This document shows positions 9,472-17,980 of a stretch of 64,000 bases of DNA, piece by piece. Below the pieces are notes generated by a model, which did no database searches, was not told where the DNA came from, and was given only the letters and a program-made list of their open reading frames with translations. Numbering within the stretch: the stretch's first letter is position 1; each line of letters opens with the position of its first letter. Both the position numbers and the translations under genes were made by a program. Origin of the DNA: Albirhodobacter sp042466415 (GTDB lineage Bacteria > Pseudomonadota > Alphaproteobacteria > Rhodobacterales > Rhodobacteraceae); NCBI RefSeq assembly GCF_042466415.1, contig NZ_JAXHCH010000002.1, forward strand, positions 434,001 through 498,000. The letters are read 5' to 3'.

Positions 9472-10334
9472 TGCAGCGCAAAGGAATTATTCTGGCAGGC
9501 GGCTCGGGCACGCGTCTCTATCCGATCACGATGGGCATCTCGAAACAGCTCTTGCCGATCTATGACAAGCCCATGATCTACTATCCGATTTCGGTGCTGA
9601 TGCTCTCGGGGATCCGCGAGATCGCGATCATCACCACGCCCGAAGATCAGAGCCAGTTCCAACGCTTGTTGGGCGATGGCTCGCAATGGGGGGTGAGCTT
9701 TACATGGATCATCCAAGAAAGCCCTGACGGGTTGGCGCAGGCCTATCTTCTGGCCAAGGATTTCCTTGCGGGCGCGCCCTCTGCGATGGTGTTGGGCGAT
9801 AACATTTTCTTCGGGCACCGCCTGACGGATTTGCTGGCGAATGCCGATGCCAAGCCGGAAGGCGGGACGGTCTTTGGCTATCGTGTTGCCGACCCTGAAC
9901 GCTACGGCGTGGTTGATTTCGATAGCGAAGGGCGCGCGCGCTCGATCATCGAAAAGCCGGAAGTGCCGCCGTCGAATTACGCGGTCACCGGCCTTTACTT
10001 CCTCGACGGATCGGCCCCCGAGCGCGCTGCACGTGTCGCGCCGTCGCCGCGTGGCGAGTTGGAGATCACCTCGCTTTTGGAGATGTATCTCAACGACGGG
10101 CTTTTGTCGGTCGAGCGGATGGGGCGCGGATATGCGTGGCTTGATACCGGTACGCACGGATCGTTGCTGGATGCCGGTAACTTCGTCCGCACGATGGAAA
10201 AGCGCCAAGGCCTTCAAACGGGCTGTCCCGAGGAAATCGCCTTCGAGCAAGGTTGGATTACCCGCGACGAGGTGCAAGAGCTTGCGAAGCGCTACAAGAA
10301 AAACGATTACGGCGCGTATCTGGCGCGCCTGTAA
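9471..10334 (+). CDS. rfbA: Glucose-1-phosphate thymidylyltransferase
   Basis: A 287-residue RmlA nucleotidyltransferase with the LAGGSGTRLYPIT signature at the N-terminus and the GDNIFFG metal-binding segment. It makes dTDP-glucose from glucose-1-phosphate and dTTP, step 1 of the rhamnose pathway. The frame is open further upstream, but ATG 9471 overlaps the rfbD stop and matches the family N-terminus. It is the last plus-strand gene of the run; a glycosyltransferase gene converges on it 28 bp downstream. Confidence 0.97.
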   Translation: MQRKGIILAGGSGTRLYPITMGISKQLLPIYDKPMIYYPISVLMLSGIREIAIITTPEDQSQFQRLLGDGSQWGVSFTWIIQESPDGLAQAYLLAKDFLAGAPSAMVLGDNIFFGHRLTDLLANADAKPEGGTVFGYRVADPERYGVVDFDSEGRARSIIEKPEVPPSNYAVTGLYFLDGSAPERAARVAPSPRGELEITSLLEMYLNDGLLSVERMGRGYAWLDTGTHGSLLDAGNFVRTMEKRQGLQTGCPEEIAFEQGWITRDEVQELAKRYKKNDYGAYLARL

Positions 10335-10362
10335 AACGTGGCAAACTTTATGGCGGGCGGTT

Positions 10363-11295
10363 TTATAACTGGCCGCGCCACGCCCCCCAATACAGGGCAA
10401 GGCTTTGCACCGCGCTTTGACGGTGCAGCTTGAGTGATCGCAGGGCGCGTACGGCCGCGACGCCTTTCAATCCACGTAGTGATTTAAACTGCTCGATTAC
10501 CGCGACGGCCTCTTGTGTGAGAGCGGGCCGTGCGGCGTCCAATGCGATCATGTTTTCATCTATCCAGCGCGTAATATCGCGCGAGCCCAGCCAGCGCAGG
10601 CGCCTGAGTTTGGCGCGCAGGTCGTGGTTGGTGCCCAGAACATTCGCCCCGTGCTGGCGGTAATCGAGGCGCGGTGTCGGATCGAGGTAGATCTCCGCGC
10701 CCGCTGCCGTGAACAGCAAATAGAGCCACCAGTCATGATACGCGGCAAAGGGGGGCGTCGTGTTGGCGCGCAGCAATGCTGCGCCTTGCGCGTTCATCAC
10801 CGCACCGTGCCCGCCGATGATATTTTGCACCAATGCGTTTTGGAGGCTCGCCCCGCGCGGGCGTGTCGGCCCTTCGCGCAGAAATGTGCCGTCCTGCGCG
10901 ATGATGTTGACGCGGCACCCATAGAGGGCGGGCCTGCCCGCAGGCGCTGCGGCCAAATAGGTGATGGCGGCGGCGAGTTTTTCGGGGTGCCAGATATCGT
11001 CTTGATCGCAAAATGCCAGCATATCGCCCTGCGTCAGGGTCGTGATTTCAGGGTCGGTGACCAGCGTGAGGAAATTTGCGACTGCGCCGCGCTGTGGCCC
11101 CGCGCGCCGCAGGACCTGCCCCGCACGATAGCGCGCCGCGAAGGCATCAATCAGGGCGAGGGTGCTGTCGGTTGATCCATCATCAGAGACGATCAATCGC
11201 CAGTCGTCATGCGTTTGCGCGGCGATTGAGGCGAGTTGCGCGGGCAGATGCGCCGCGCCGTTGAAGCTCGCCATCAAGATTGTGATCCGCGGCAT
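10363..11295 (-). CDS. GT2-family glycosyltransferase, probably a rhamnosyltransferase type
   Basis: A 310-residue GT-A fold glycosyltransferase. The N-terminus (PRITILMASFNGA) and SDDGSTDST are typical of family 2, and the metal-binding motif appears as FCDQDDIW, a form common in polysaccharide rhamnosyltransferases. The frame is open to 11373, but ATG at 11293-11295 matches the family start. It lies on the opposite strand to rfbCBDA and converges on rfbA. With dTDP-rhamnose made next door it may add rhamnose to the polymer; that is inference. Confidence 0.85.
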   Translation of the reverse strand: MPRITILMASFNGAAHLPAQLASIAAQTHDDWRLIVSDDGSTDSTLALIDAFAARYRAGQVLRRAGPQRGAVANFLTLVTDPEITTLTQGDMLAFCDQDDIWHPEKLAAAITYLAAAPAGRPALYGCRVNIIAQDGTFLREGPTRPRGASLQNALVQNIIGGHGAVMNAQGAALLRANTTPPFAAYHDWWLYLLFTAAGAEIYLDPTPRLDYRQHGANVLGTNHDLRAKLRRLRWLGSRDITRWIDENMIALDAARPALTQEAVAVIEQFKSLRGLKGVAAVRALRSLKLHRQSAVQSLALYWGAWRGQL

Positions 11296-11448
11296 GACGC
11301 CCCCGTTGGCTCTGATGTGGGAGGTCTGATTGTCCTCACGGCACGGTGTGCCGCGTTTGGGGGGAGGCGTCAATCAGGAGCAGGCGGCAAGCGCTTTGTT
11401 GATCGGCGCTTAAAACCCCGTTATCACTCATCAAATAGAGTGTTGGAT

Positions 11449-12294
11449 ATGCGTTTGGGGTATGGAATGCGGAAACCGGATATTTTGTGCATCGGCGCAC
11501 AAAAAGCAGGAACGACTTGGTTTCATTCGGTTTTTGGCGCGCGTCCCGATGTATGGGTCCCGCCCTTCAAGGAAATGCACTTCTTCGATCATATTTACGG
11601 CGAGGATAGTCACCGCTGGTCGCGCGGGCATATCATGCGGTCAATCAAATCGGCCGTTCGGTATCACGTCGAGAACGAATCCAATCTTTCGATGGATTAT
11701 CTCGATTATCTCTGCTCGCTCACGCGGGACGATATGTTCACACGGCGCTGGTATGGCCGCATCTGGGAGCGCGCGGGCGAGGATAAGCTCGCGTTGGATG
11801 TGACACCGGAATACTCGTGCATTTCGCCCGAGGGGGTTGAGCATTTCAAGCGGATGCTGGGCAAGGCCAAGATCATTTATATCTTGCGCGATCCCGTGAG
11901 CCGCGCGGTGTCGCAGATCCGCATGGGGGTCGGGCGGCGCAATACCGTGCCAAAGACGATCGACGACTGGATTGCCGAGATTGAGCGCCCCGAGATTGAT
12001 AATCGCGGCGATTACAAAACCTACATCCCGCGCTGGCAGGGAGTTTATAAAGAAGACCAGCTCTTGTTCATGCCTTTCAAGCAAATCGCGACCGATCCTG
12101 ACGGGTTCCTACGCAAGGTTGAAACCTTCCTTGGCCTGCCGCCCGCGATTTATCCGCGCGCGAGCGACCGTGTCCACGGCGGGCAAGGCTTGCCGGTGCC
12201 CGATGAGGTCAAGGCGATTTTGCAAAAGCGCTACGCCGCGCAATATGCCTATTTGCAAGACAGTTTCGCGCCGGAGTTCATTGCGCAGATGTAG
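11449..12294 (+). CDS. PAPS-dependent sulfotransferase
   Basis: About 281 residues. The 5'-phosphosulfate-binding loop GAQKAGTTW sits at residues 16-24 and the 3'-phosphate loop is represented by YILRDPVSRAVSQ. These two motifs define sulfotransferases that move sulfate from PAPS to a sugar or other acceptor. The start could be ATG 11449 or 11467; the frame is open further upstream but without homology. It lies at the end of the polysaccharide locus, divergent from the GT2 gene with a 153-bp gap, so sulfation of the polysaccharide is a reasonable guess. It converges on the ureide genes. Confidence 0.85.
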   Translation: MRLGYGMRKPDILCIGAQKAGTTWFHSVFGARPDVWVPPFKEMHFFDHIYGEDSHRWSRGHIMRSIKSAVRYHVENESNLSMDYLDYLCSLTRDDMFTRRWYGRIWERAGEDKLALDVTPEYSCISPEGVEHFKRMLGKAKIIYILRDPVSRAVSQIRMGVGRRNTVPKTIDDWIAEIERPEIDNRGDYKTYIPRWQGVYKEDQLLFMPFKQIATDPDGFLRKVETFLGLPPAIYPRASDRVHGGQGLPVPDEVKAILQKRYAAQYAYLQDSFAPEFIAQM

Positions 12295-12368
12295 CTCCGC
12301 GCAAAGACCCGTCCGATCACTGATCAGGGCGCGGCTTTAGGGCAGTGGCCTCACTTGGGGCAGTCGCG

Positions 12369-12857
12369 TCACGGCGCACGCACCATGAGCGGCGCGGGCA
12401 GGATGTATTCCTCCAGATTGGCGCCATCGCCGATACGGTCCACCACGGCGAACAGTCCAGTGCCCGACAGCGGCAGCAGCACCCCGTGCCACACGCCCCG
12501 CAAGTAGTTCACCCCCTGACCTGGCGCGGTGATGAAGGCGCGCGGATGCGCTGGTTTGCCGTGATCATCCTGCGCCACGATGACCGCGAAAGGGTCTTGT
12601 GACATCGGGATGAACGCCTGACTGCCCTCAGGGTGGCGTTCGAGTAAGGTCAAAGCATAGGGCAGGGCGCGGCATTGCGCCTCAAAGATCGAGATGCCCG
12701 CCGCGCCGTCGATAAATTCCACCCGCGCGCGGTTATGGAAGCGTGCGCAAAAACCGGCGTTGATGAGTTTGTCAGGCTCGCCGCTGGCGTCGAGCACATC
12801 GCCGTAAGGGGCGAAAGCGCTCGCCGTGAGGGGCTCAAGGATCAACTCGTCGGTCAT
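12369..12857 (-). CDS. allA: Ureidoglycolate lyase
   Basis: A 162-residue protein of the AllA (ureidoglycolate hydrolase/lyase) family, recognisable from the N-terminal LEPLTASAFAPYGDVLDA, the central R(A)LPYALTLLERHPEGSQAFIP and the C-terminal PGQGVNYLRGVWHGVLLPL segments. It splits ureidoglycolate into glyoxylate and urea. ATG at 12855-12857 fits the family start. It is the last gene of the minus-strand operon with the aminohydrolase and the allantoinase-OHCU decarboxylase gene; 40 bp separates it from the gene before it. Confidence 0.92.
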   Translation of the reverse strand: MTDELILEPLTASAFAPYGDVLDASGEPDKLINAGFCARFHNRARVEFIDGAAGISIFEAQCRALPYALTLLERHPEGSQAFIPMSQDPFAVIVAQDDHGKPAHPRAFITAPGQGVNYLRGVWHGVLLPLSGTGLFAVVDRIGDGANLEEYILPAPLMVRAP

Positions 12858-12897
12858 GGGACACCTGTCATTCAAAGGGCGCGGGTGAGGGATGCCA

Positions 12898-13734
12898 TTA
12901 GCGCAAGACGCCGCCGAGGTCCGCATGACGGTTGACGTCCTTATAGAGCAGATAGCGGAACGGTTGGGCCCCGCCCGCGTAACACGCCTGCGGGCAATAG
13001 GCTCGCAGCCACATGAAATCACCGGCCTCCACCTCGACCCAATCGCGGTTGAGGCGGTAGACGGCCTTCCCCTCCAAGACATAAAGCCCGTGTTCCATGA
13101 CATGGGTTTCCTCGAACGGGATCAAACCGCCGGGCTGGAAGGTGACGATATTCACGTGCATGTCGTGGCGCATGTCTTGGGGGTCGACAAAGCGCGTCGT
13201 GGCCCAGCGGCCTTCGGTGTCGGGCATCGCGGTGGGCGCGATGTCCTGATCGGATGTCACGAAGGCCTCTGGCGTCGCAATGCCTTCGACTTTGACATAC
13301 CGCTTGCGAATCCAGTGGAACCGCGCGGGCTCTGTGGCGGTTTGTGATGTCGCGACGGTCCAATCGGTTCCGGCGGGGATGTAGGCGTATCCCCCCGACA
13401 CCAGATCATGGGGCTTGCCGTCAATCGTGAGGTGGAGCGCGCCTTGGGTCACGAAAAGAACGCTTTGCGCATGGGGGTCAAGGTCGGGGGTTTTCGAGCC
13501 GCCGCCCGCAGCGACCTCCATAACATATTGCGAAAAAGTCTCGGAAAAGCCGCTCATCGGGCGGGCGATGATCCATGCTTTCGTGGCGTGCCAATGCGGC
13601 AATAGCGAGGTCACGATATCGGAAAAGCACCCCTTCGGGATCAGCGCGTAGCTCTCGTTAAAGGTGGCGCGGCCCGTATGAAGCGCGGTTTGCGGGGGCA
13701 GGCCGCCTTGCGGGGCGAAATAACGATCGGTCAT
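12898..13734 (-). CDS. allE: (S)-ureidoglycine aminohydrolase, bicupin
   Basis: A 278-residue bicupin of the AllE/YlbA type, with cupin halves around residues 60-130 (WIIARPMSGFSETFSQY, then SVLFVTQGALHLTIDGKPHDL) and 185-265 (GGLIPFEETHVMEHGLYVLEGKAVYRLN, with the metal-binding Glu/His residues). It removes ammonia from ureidoglycine produced by allantoicase-type steps. Its start overlaps the stop of the upstream fusion gene by 4 bp, so they are coupled. The presence of AllE and AllA indicates full use of allantoin nitrogen; the allantoate amidohydrolase itself is not seen in this window. Confidence 0.93.
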   Translation of the reverse strand: MTDRYFAPQGGLPPQTALHTGRATFNESYALIPKGCFSDIVTSLLPHWHATKAWIIARPMSGFSETFSQYVMEVAAGGGSKTPDLDPHAQSVLFVTQGALHLTIDGKPHDLVSGGYAYIPAGTDWTVATSQTATEPARFHWIRKRYVKVEGIATPEAFVTSDQDIAPTAMPDTEGRWATTRFVDPQDMRHDMHVNIVTFQPGGLIPFEETHVMEHGLYVLEGKAVYRLNRDWVEVEAGDFMWLRAYCPQACYAGGAQPFRYLLYKDVNRHADLGGVLR

Positions 13735-15146
13735 GGGAGAATGTCTTTCAGTCGCAAAAGGGCGATACGCTCCACCTGCCGGCAGGCTGCATCGAATTCG
13801 GCCTCTTTGGTGTTGTTGAGGCGGTGCTCAAACGCGCGCAAGATGCCTGCTTTGTCGTGGTCGCGCACGGCAATGATGAAGGGGTGCCCGAAACGTTTGG
13901 TATAGGCGGTGTTCAACGTGGTGAACCGCTCGCGCTCGGCATCCGTGAGCGCATCGAGCCCAGCGGAGGCTTGTTCGTGCGTGCTCTCTGCCGTCAGGCG
14001 TTTTGCGGCCGCAAGTTTTCCCGCGAGATCGGGATGCGCGGTGAGAACGCCGAGGCGCTCGGACGGGGAGGCGCTGCGGAACATACGCGCCAACGCGTTA
14101 TGCAAGCCGATGGCGCTGTCATGCGCGGGGCCCAGTTCAAGATCATAGGCGCGTTCAGCAATCCAGGCGGAGTGTTCAAAGATCGCGCCGAAGCGTGCAA
14201 CGAACGCGTCGCGGCTGAGGCGGCTCGGGCGTTCGAACCGTTTCGCAGGATGAGTTTTGGCCCAATGCGCGGCGATTTGCGAGCGCGTGGCGAACCAAAC
14301 CCCCTCATGTTGGCGCGCGTAGGTCAGGAACCGCTTCAGGCCCGCGATTTTTCCTGCGCGCCCGATCAACCGGCAGTGCAGGCCGACGGAAAACATCTTC
14401 GGCGCGCCCTCAACGCCCTCGGCGTAAAGCGTGTCGAATGTGTCTTTGAGATAGGTGAAGAATTGCTCGCCCTCAATGTAGCCAGGCGCGGTCGCAAAGC
14501 GCATGTCATTGGCCTCTAGCGTGTAGGGGATGACCAGCTGATCGCGCTCCCCTGCCTCAATCCAGTAGGGAAGATCGTCATCGTAACTATCTGCTATCCA
14601 ATCAAAACCGCCTTCTTCGGCGGTGAGGCGAACGGTATTTTCGGAGCAGCGACCCGTATACCAACCCGTCGGCCGCGTTCCCACGACCTCCGTGTGTAGG
14701 CGCACGGCCTCCGCAATTTGGGCGCGTTCCTCGGCCTCTGGCATGTCGCGATGCTCAACCCATTTGAGGCCATGTGAGGCGATTTCCCATCCCGCCTCTT
14801 TCATCGCGTGTACATGCTCGGGCGCGCGGGCGAGAGCGGTCGCGACACCGTAAATCGTGACCGGCAAATCAAGCCCGGTAAAGAGGCGGTGGAGACGCCA
14901 AAAGCCCGCGCGGGCGCCGTAATCGTAGATCGATTCCATGTTCCAATGACGTTTGCCCTGCCAGGGGGCGGCGCCCGCGATATCGGACAAGAAGGCTTCG
15001 GAGGCCGCGTCGCCGTGCAAGATGCAATTCTCGCCGCCCTCCTCGAAATTCAACACCAGCGAAATCGCGACGCGCGCGCCGTTGGGCCATTGCGGATCGG
15101 GCGGGGTTGCGCCGTATCCGCGCAAATCGCGGGGGTAACGTGACAT
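13731..15146 (-). CDS. puuE-uraD: Bifunctional allantoinase (PuuE type) / OHCU decarboxylase
   Basis: A 471-residue fusion. Residues 1 to about 300 are a polysaccharide-deacetylase-like PuuE allantoinase (YPRDLRGYGATPPDPQWPNGARVA, SHGLKWVEH, GWYTGR motifs). Residues from about 310 to the end are an OHCU decarboxylase (UraD: LTAHPDLAGKLA, ESTHEQASAGLD, FGHPFIIAVRDHDK). UraD turns the unstable product of the urate pathway into S-allantoin and PuuE opens its ring, so both sequential activities sit in one chain. ATG at 15144-15146 follows AAGGAAGGTTCC; the longer open frame lacks homology. It is the first gene of the operon with allE and allA. Urate oxidase and HIU hydrolase are not in the window. 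Confidence 0.93.
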   Translation of the reverse strand: MSRYPRDLRGYGATPPDPQWPNGARVAISLVLNFEEGGENCILHGDAASEAFLSDIAGAAPWQGKRHWNMESIYDYGARAGFWRLHRLFTGLDLPVTIYGVATALARAPEHVHAMKEAGWEIASHGLKWVEHRDMPEAEERAQIAEAVRLHTEVVGTRPTGWYTGRCSENTVRLTAEEGGFDWIADSYDDDLPYWIEAGERDQLVIPYTLEANDMRFATAPGYIEGEQFFTYLKDTFDTLYAEGVEGAPKMFSVGLHCRLIGRAGKIAGLKRFLTYARQHEGVWFATRSQIAAHWAKTHPAKRFERPSRLSRDAFVARFGAIFEHSAWIAERAYDLELGPAHDSAIGLHNALARMFRSASPSERLGVLTAHPDLAGKLAAAKRLTAESTHEQASAGLDALTDAERERFTTLNTAYTKRFGHPFIIAVRDHDKAGILRAFEHRLNNTKEAEFDAACRQVERIALLRLKDILP

Positions 15147-15676
15147 GGGAACCTTCCTTTTTTGGGTGATGTGATCGTGAATGCGGCGCGGACGCAAGGG
15201 GGTGTTGCGGGCAAACGCGCAGCGGGGAGCCGCGCAAACGCAAGGGAATTTATGGGCGCCCTCGCCAAGCGGCTTTAACGGCGCCCGCGTGGGAATGGCA
15301 AACGCGCGCCGTCGCATGGGCGATCTGAGGCGGGGGCGGGGTGGTTGGCGCGTCAGGCAAAATATGCTCGTGCGGCGGGGGAGGGAACGGCTGCGGGCAC
15401 AATGCCTGCTTTTTAGGCAATGCGGAGTCGGTAGTTGATTCGCGCGCAGTCAGGCAAAGGGGGGCGACTGCACCGTGATTGCGGCGGGGCGAATGCCGTC
15501 CTTGCCCGACGCCCCGCGCCAACACCTTGAGAGATCGTGACCGCGAATTAATTGCGCTCAAATAAATTCCGGTTACGTTCTTCTCTTGGGTGCCCTTGCA
15601 GTAGGGGGGGCGCGATAATAAAACTCGGGTAAGACTCCGAGGCTAAGAGTGGCAAGACCAAGAGAGGGCAGTGCCG
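15147..15676. other. Divergent control region between the ureide operon and clpP
   Basis: About 530 bp with no supportable gene; open frames here have no protein-like composition. It must hold the promoters of the minus-strand ureide operon and of plus-strand clpP. A candidate heat-shock promoter for clpP is listed separately. A run of seven G occurs at 15604-15610. Confidence 0.5.
15593..15620 (+). promoter_or_regulatory. Candidate heat-shock (RpoH-type) promoter of clpP
   Basis: CCCTTGCA at 15593-15600 resembles the sigma-32 minus-35 element CCCTTGAA, and GATAAT at 15614-15619 lies 13 bases further, the spacing usual for RpoH promoters. The minus-10 match to the alphaproteobacterial form is only partial, so this is a suggestion. 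It lies about 57 bp before the clpP start, and clpP is a classical heat-shock gene. Confidence 0.3.
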
Positions 15677-16309
15677 ATGAAAGATCCGTTTGAGACATAT
15701 ATGAACACGCTCGTGCCGATGGTCGTCGAACAGACGAGCCGTGGCGAACGTGCCTATGATATCTACTCGCGCTTGCTCAAAGAGCGCATCATCTTCCTGT
15801 CGGGCCCTGTGCATGACGGGATGTCGACGCTGATCTGTGCGCAATTGCTGTTCTTGGAGGCGGAGAACCCGTCGAAAGAGATCGCAATGTATATCAACTC
15901 GCCGGGCGGTGTTGTGACGTCGGGCCTGTCGATTTATGACACGATGCAATATATCAAGCCTAAAGTCTCGACACTGGTGATCGGGCAGGCGGCTTCGATG
16001 GGGTCGTTGCTGTTGCAGGCGGGCGAGAAGGGCATGCGGTTCTCGCTGCCAAATTCCCGCGTCATGGTTCACCAGCCCTCGGGCGGTTACCAAGGTCAGG
16101 CGACGGATATCATGATCCACGCGCAAGAGACCCAAAAGCTCAAGCGCCGTCTGAACGAAATCTACGTCAAGCACACCGGCAATGACTACGAGACGGTGGA
16201 AGCAGCGTTGGAGCGCGATAACTTCATGTCTGCCGAACAGGCGAAAGACTGGGGCCTCATCGATGAGATCCTTGAGAATCGTGCGGCGGCAGAGCCCGGA
16301 GCCAAGTAA
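15677..16309 (+). CDS. clpP: ATP-dependent Clp protease proteolytic subunit
   Basis: A 210-residue ClpP with its catalytic triad in place: Ser107 (GQAASMGS), His132 (MVHQP) and Asp181 (ERDNFMS), spaced 25 and 49 residues apart exactly as in the E. coli enzyme. It forms the barrel-shaped protease that degrades proteins fed by ClpX or ClpA. The start MKDPFETYMNTLVPMVVEQ matches alphaproteobacterial ClpP; an upstream GTG at 15671 is less likely. It is followed by its own terminator and then clpX. Confidence 0.98.
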   Translation: MKDPFETYMNTLVPMVVEQTSRGERAYDIYSRLLKERIIFLSGPVHDGMSTLICAQLLFLEAENPSKEIAMYINSPGGVVTSGLSIYDTMQYIKPKVSTLVIGQAASMGSLLLQAGEKGMRFSLPNSRVMVHQPSGGYQGQATDIMIHAQETQKLKRRLNEIYVKHTGNDYETVEAALERDNFMSAEQAKDWGLIDEILENRAAAEPGAK

Positions 16310-16327
16310 TCCGGGAACGTAATCGGG

Positions 16328-16378
16328 ATGCCCCGAGGTCACATGCGCCGCAACGGCGGACGGTCTCGGGGCATTTTT
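16328..16378 (+). terminator. Intrinsic terminator between clpP and clpX
   Basis: A 10-bp perfect stem (ATGCCCCGAG / CTCGGGGCAT) with an inner GC-rich loop region is followed by TTTT. It lies 19 bp after the clpP stop, so clpP and clpX are probably at least partly separate transcription units. Confidence 0.85.
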
Positions 16379-16469
16379 GACATTGTGGTGACGGAAGGGC
16401 TGGCCTAGGCTCACCCCGACGACAGCATTTATTAGGGCTCGGCGAAGTCGGGCAGTGCAGAGGATACCG

Positions 16470-17738
16470 ATGGCGAACAATTCCGGCTCGGACAGCAAGA
16501 ACACACTTTACTGCTCGTTCTGCGGCAAGAGTCAGCACGAGGTGCGCAAGCTCATCGCGGGGCCAACCGTATTCATCTGTGATGAATGCGTTGAGCTGTG
16601 CATGGATATTATCCGCGAAGAGACCAAATCCTCGGGGCTGAAATCCACCGACGGCGTGCCGACACCGCGCGATATTTGCAAGGTTCTGGATGATTATGTC
16701 ATCGGTCAGGAACATGCCAAGCGCGTGCTCTCCGTGGCGGTGCATAACCACTACAAGCGCCTGAATCACGGCACAAAAACAGATATCGAATTGGCGAAAT
16801 CCAACATCTTGCTGATCGGCCCGACGGGTTGCGGCAAGACGCTATTGGCGCAAACGCTGGCGCGGATCTTGGATGTTCCGTTCACGATGGCCGATGCGAC
16901 GACGCTGACCGAGGCGGGCTACGTGGGGGAGGATGTCGAGAACATCATCCTGAAACTGTTGCAGGCCTCCGAATATAACGTTGAACGCGCGCAGCGTGGC
17001 ATCGTCTATATCGACGAAGTTGATAAGATTACGCGCAAATCGGACAACCCATCGATCACCCGCGATGTGTCGGGCGAGGGCGTGCAGCAGGCGCTCTTGA
17101 AGATCATGGAAGGCACCGTGGCGAGCGTTCCTCCGCAAGGTGGTCGCAAGCATCCGCAGCAGGAATTCCTGCAAGTGGATACCACGAACATTCTCTTTAT
17201 CTGCGGCGGCGCGTTTGCCGGTCTCGACCGGATCATCGCGCAGCGTGGTAAAGGGTCGGCCATGGGCTTTGGCGCAGAGGTCAAAGACCCTGATGCGCGC
17301 GGCGTGGGTGAATTGTTCATGGAACTGGAGCCGGAAGATCTGTTGAAGTTCGGCCTCATCCCCGAGTTCGTCGGCCGTTTGCCAGTCCTCGCGACGTTGA
17401 CGGATCTGGACGAGGACGCCCTTGTCACCATCTTGACAGGGCCCAAGAACGCGCTCGTGAAGCAGTATCAGCGTCTCTTTGATATTGAGGGGGTCAAGTT
17501 GACCTTTACCGAAGACGCGCTCACGGCGATTGCGAAGCGGGCGATCGCGCGCAAAACCGGCGCACGTGGCCTTCGGTCGATCATGGAAGACATCTTGCTC
17601 GATACGATGTTCGAACTTCCAGGGCTTGAGTTGGTCGAGGAGGTTGTTGTGAACGACGAGGCGGTCGATAAGGCATCGGGAGCGAAGCCTTTGTTGATCC
17701 ATGCGGATGCGAAAAAAGAGCCGAAAACGGCGGGTTGA
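16470..17738 (+). CDS. clpX: ATP-dependent Clp protease ATP-binding subunit ClpX
   Basis: A 422-residue AAA+ unfoldase. The N-terminal zinc-binding domain has four Cys (Cys15, Cys18, Cys37, Cys40). Walker A is GPTGCGKT, Walker B is VYIDEVDK, and the pore loop and sensor regions are conserved. It recognises tagged substrates, unfolds them and passes them to ClpP. ATG 16470 follows GAGGATACC; homology starts at MANNSGSDSKNTLYCSFCG. Length is normal. Ends in a strong terminator. Confidence 0.98.
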   Translation: MANNSGSDSKNTLYCSFCGKSQHEVRKLIAGPTVFICDECVELCMDIIREETKSSGLKSTDGVPTPRDICKVLDDYVIGQEHAKRVLSVAVHNHYKRLNHGTKTDIELAKSNILLIGPTGCGKTLLAQTLARILDVPFTMADATTLTEAGYVGEDVENIILKLLQASEYNVERAQRGIVYIDEVDKITRKSDNPSITRDVSGEGVQQALLKIMEGTVASVPPQGGRKHPQQEFLQVDTTNILFICGGAFAGLDRIIAQRGKGSAMGFGAEVKDPDARGVGELFMELEPEDLLKFGLIPEFVGRLPVLATLTDLDEDALVTILTGPKNALVKQYQRLFDIEGVKLTFTEDALTAIAKRAIARKTGARGLRSIMEDILLDTMFELPGLELVEEVVVNDEAVDKASGAKPLLIHADAKKEPKTAG

Positions 17739-17757
17739 TCGCGTCCAAGACGTTTTT

Positions 17758-17788
17758 AAAAGGCGGGTCGTTTGGCCCGCCTTTTTTA
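17758..17788 (+). terminator. Intrinsic terminator of clpX
   Basis: Stem AAAGGCGGGTC / GGCCCGCCTTT with a short loop is followed by TTTT. It lies 19 bp after the clpX stop codon and is one of the clearest terminators in the window. Confidence 0.92.
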
Positions 17789-17980
17789 TGCGCAGTCGAA
17801 GCAGTGGGGCGAGGCGATGGCCATTTCAGTTTGCGAGATTGCGCACCATGGCTTAACCGTGCAACCACGGCTGGCGCTTTGTAGCCTGCGTCATTTGTGA
17901 TCGCGTTGGGGTGCATCGATTGCGGGCTGGCGACAAACGGGACACCAATCACGAACTAACCTGAGGACGAAGACGATCAG

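Noticed and set aside
17789..17980. BioR operator upstream of bioMNY
   Set aside because: No TTATAGATAA-like palindrome could be found in the gap before bioM or in the bioN-bioY gap.
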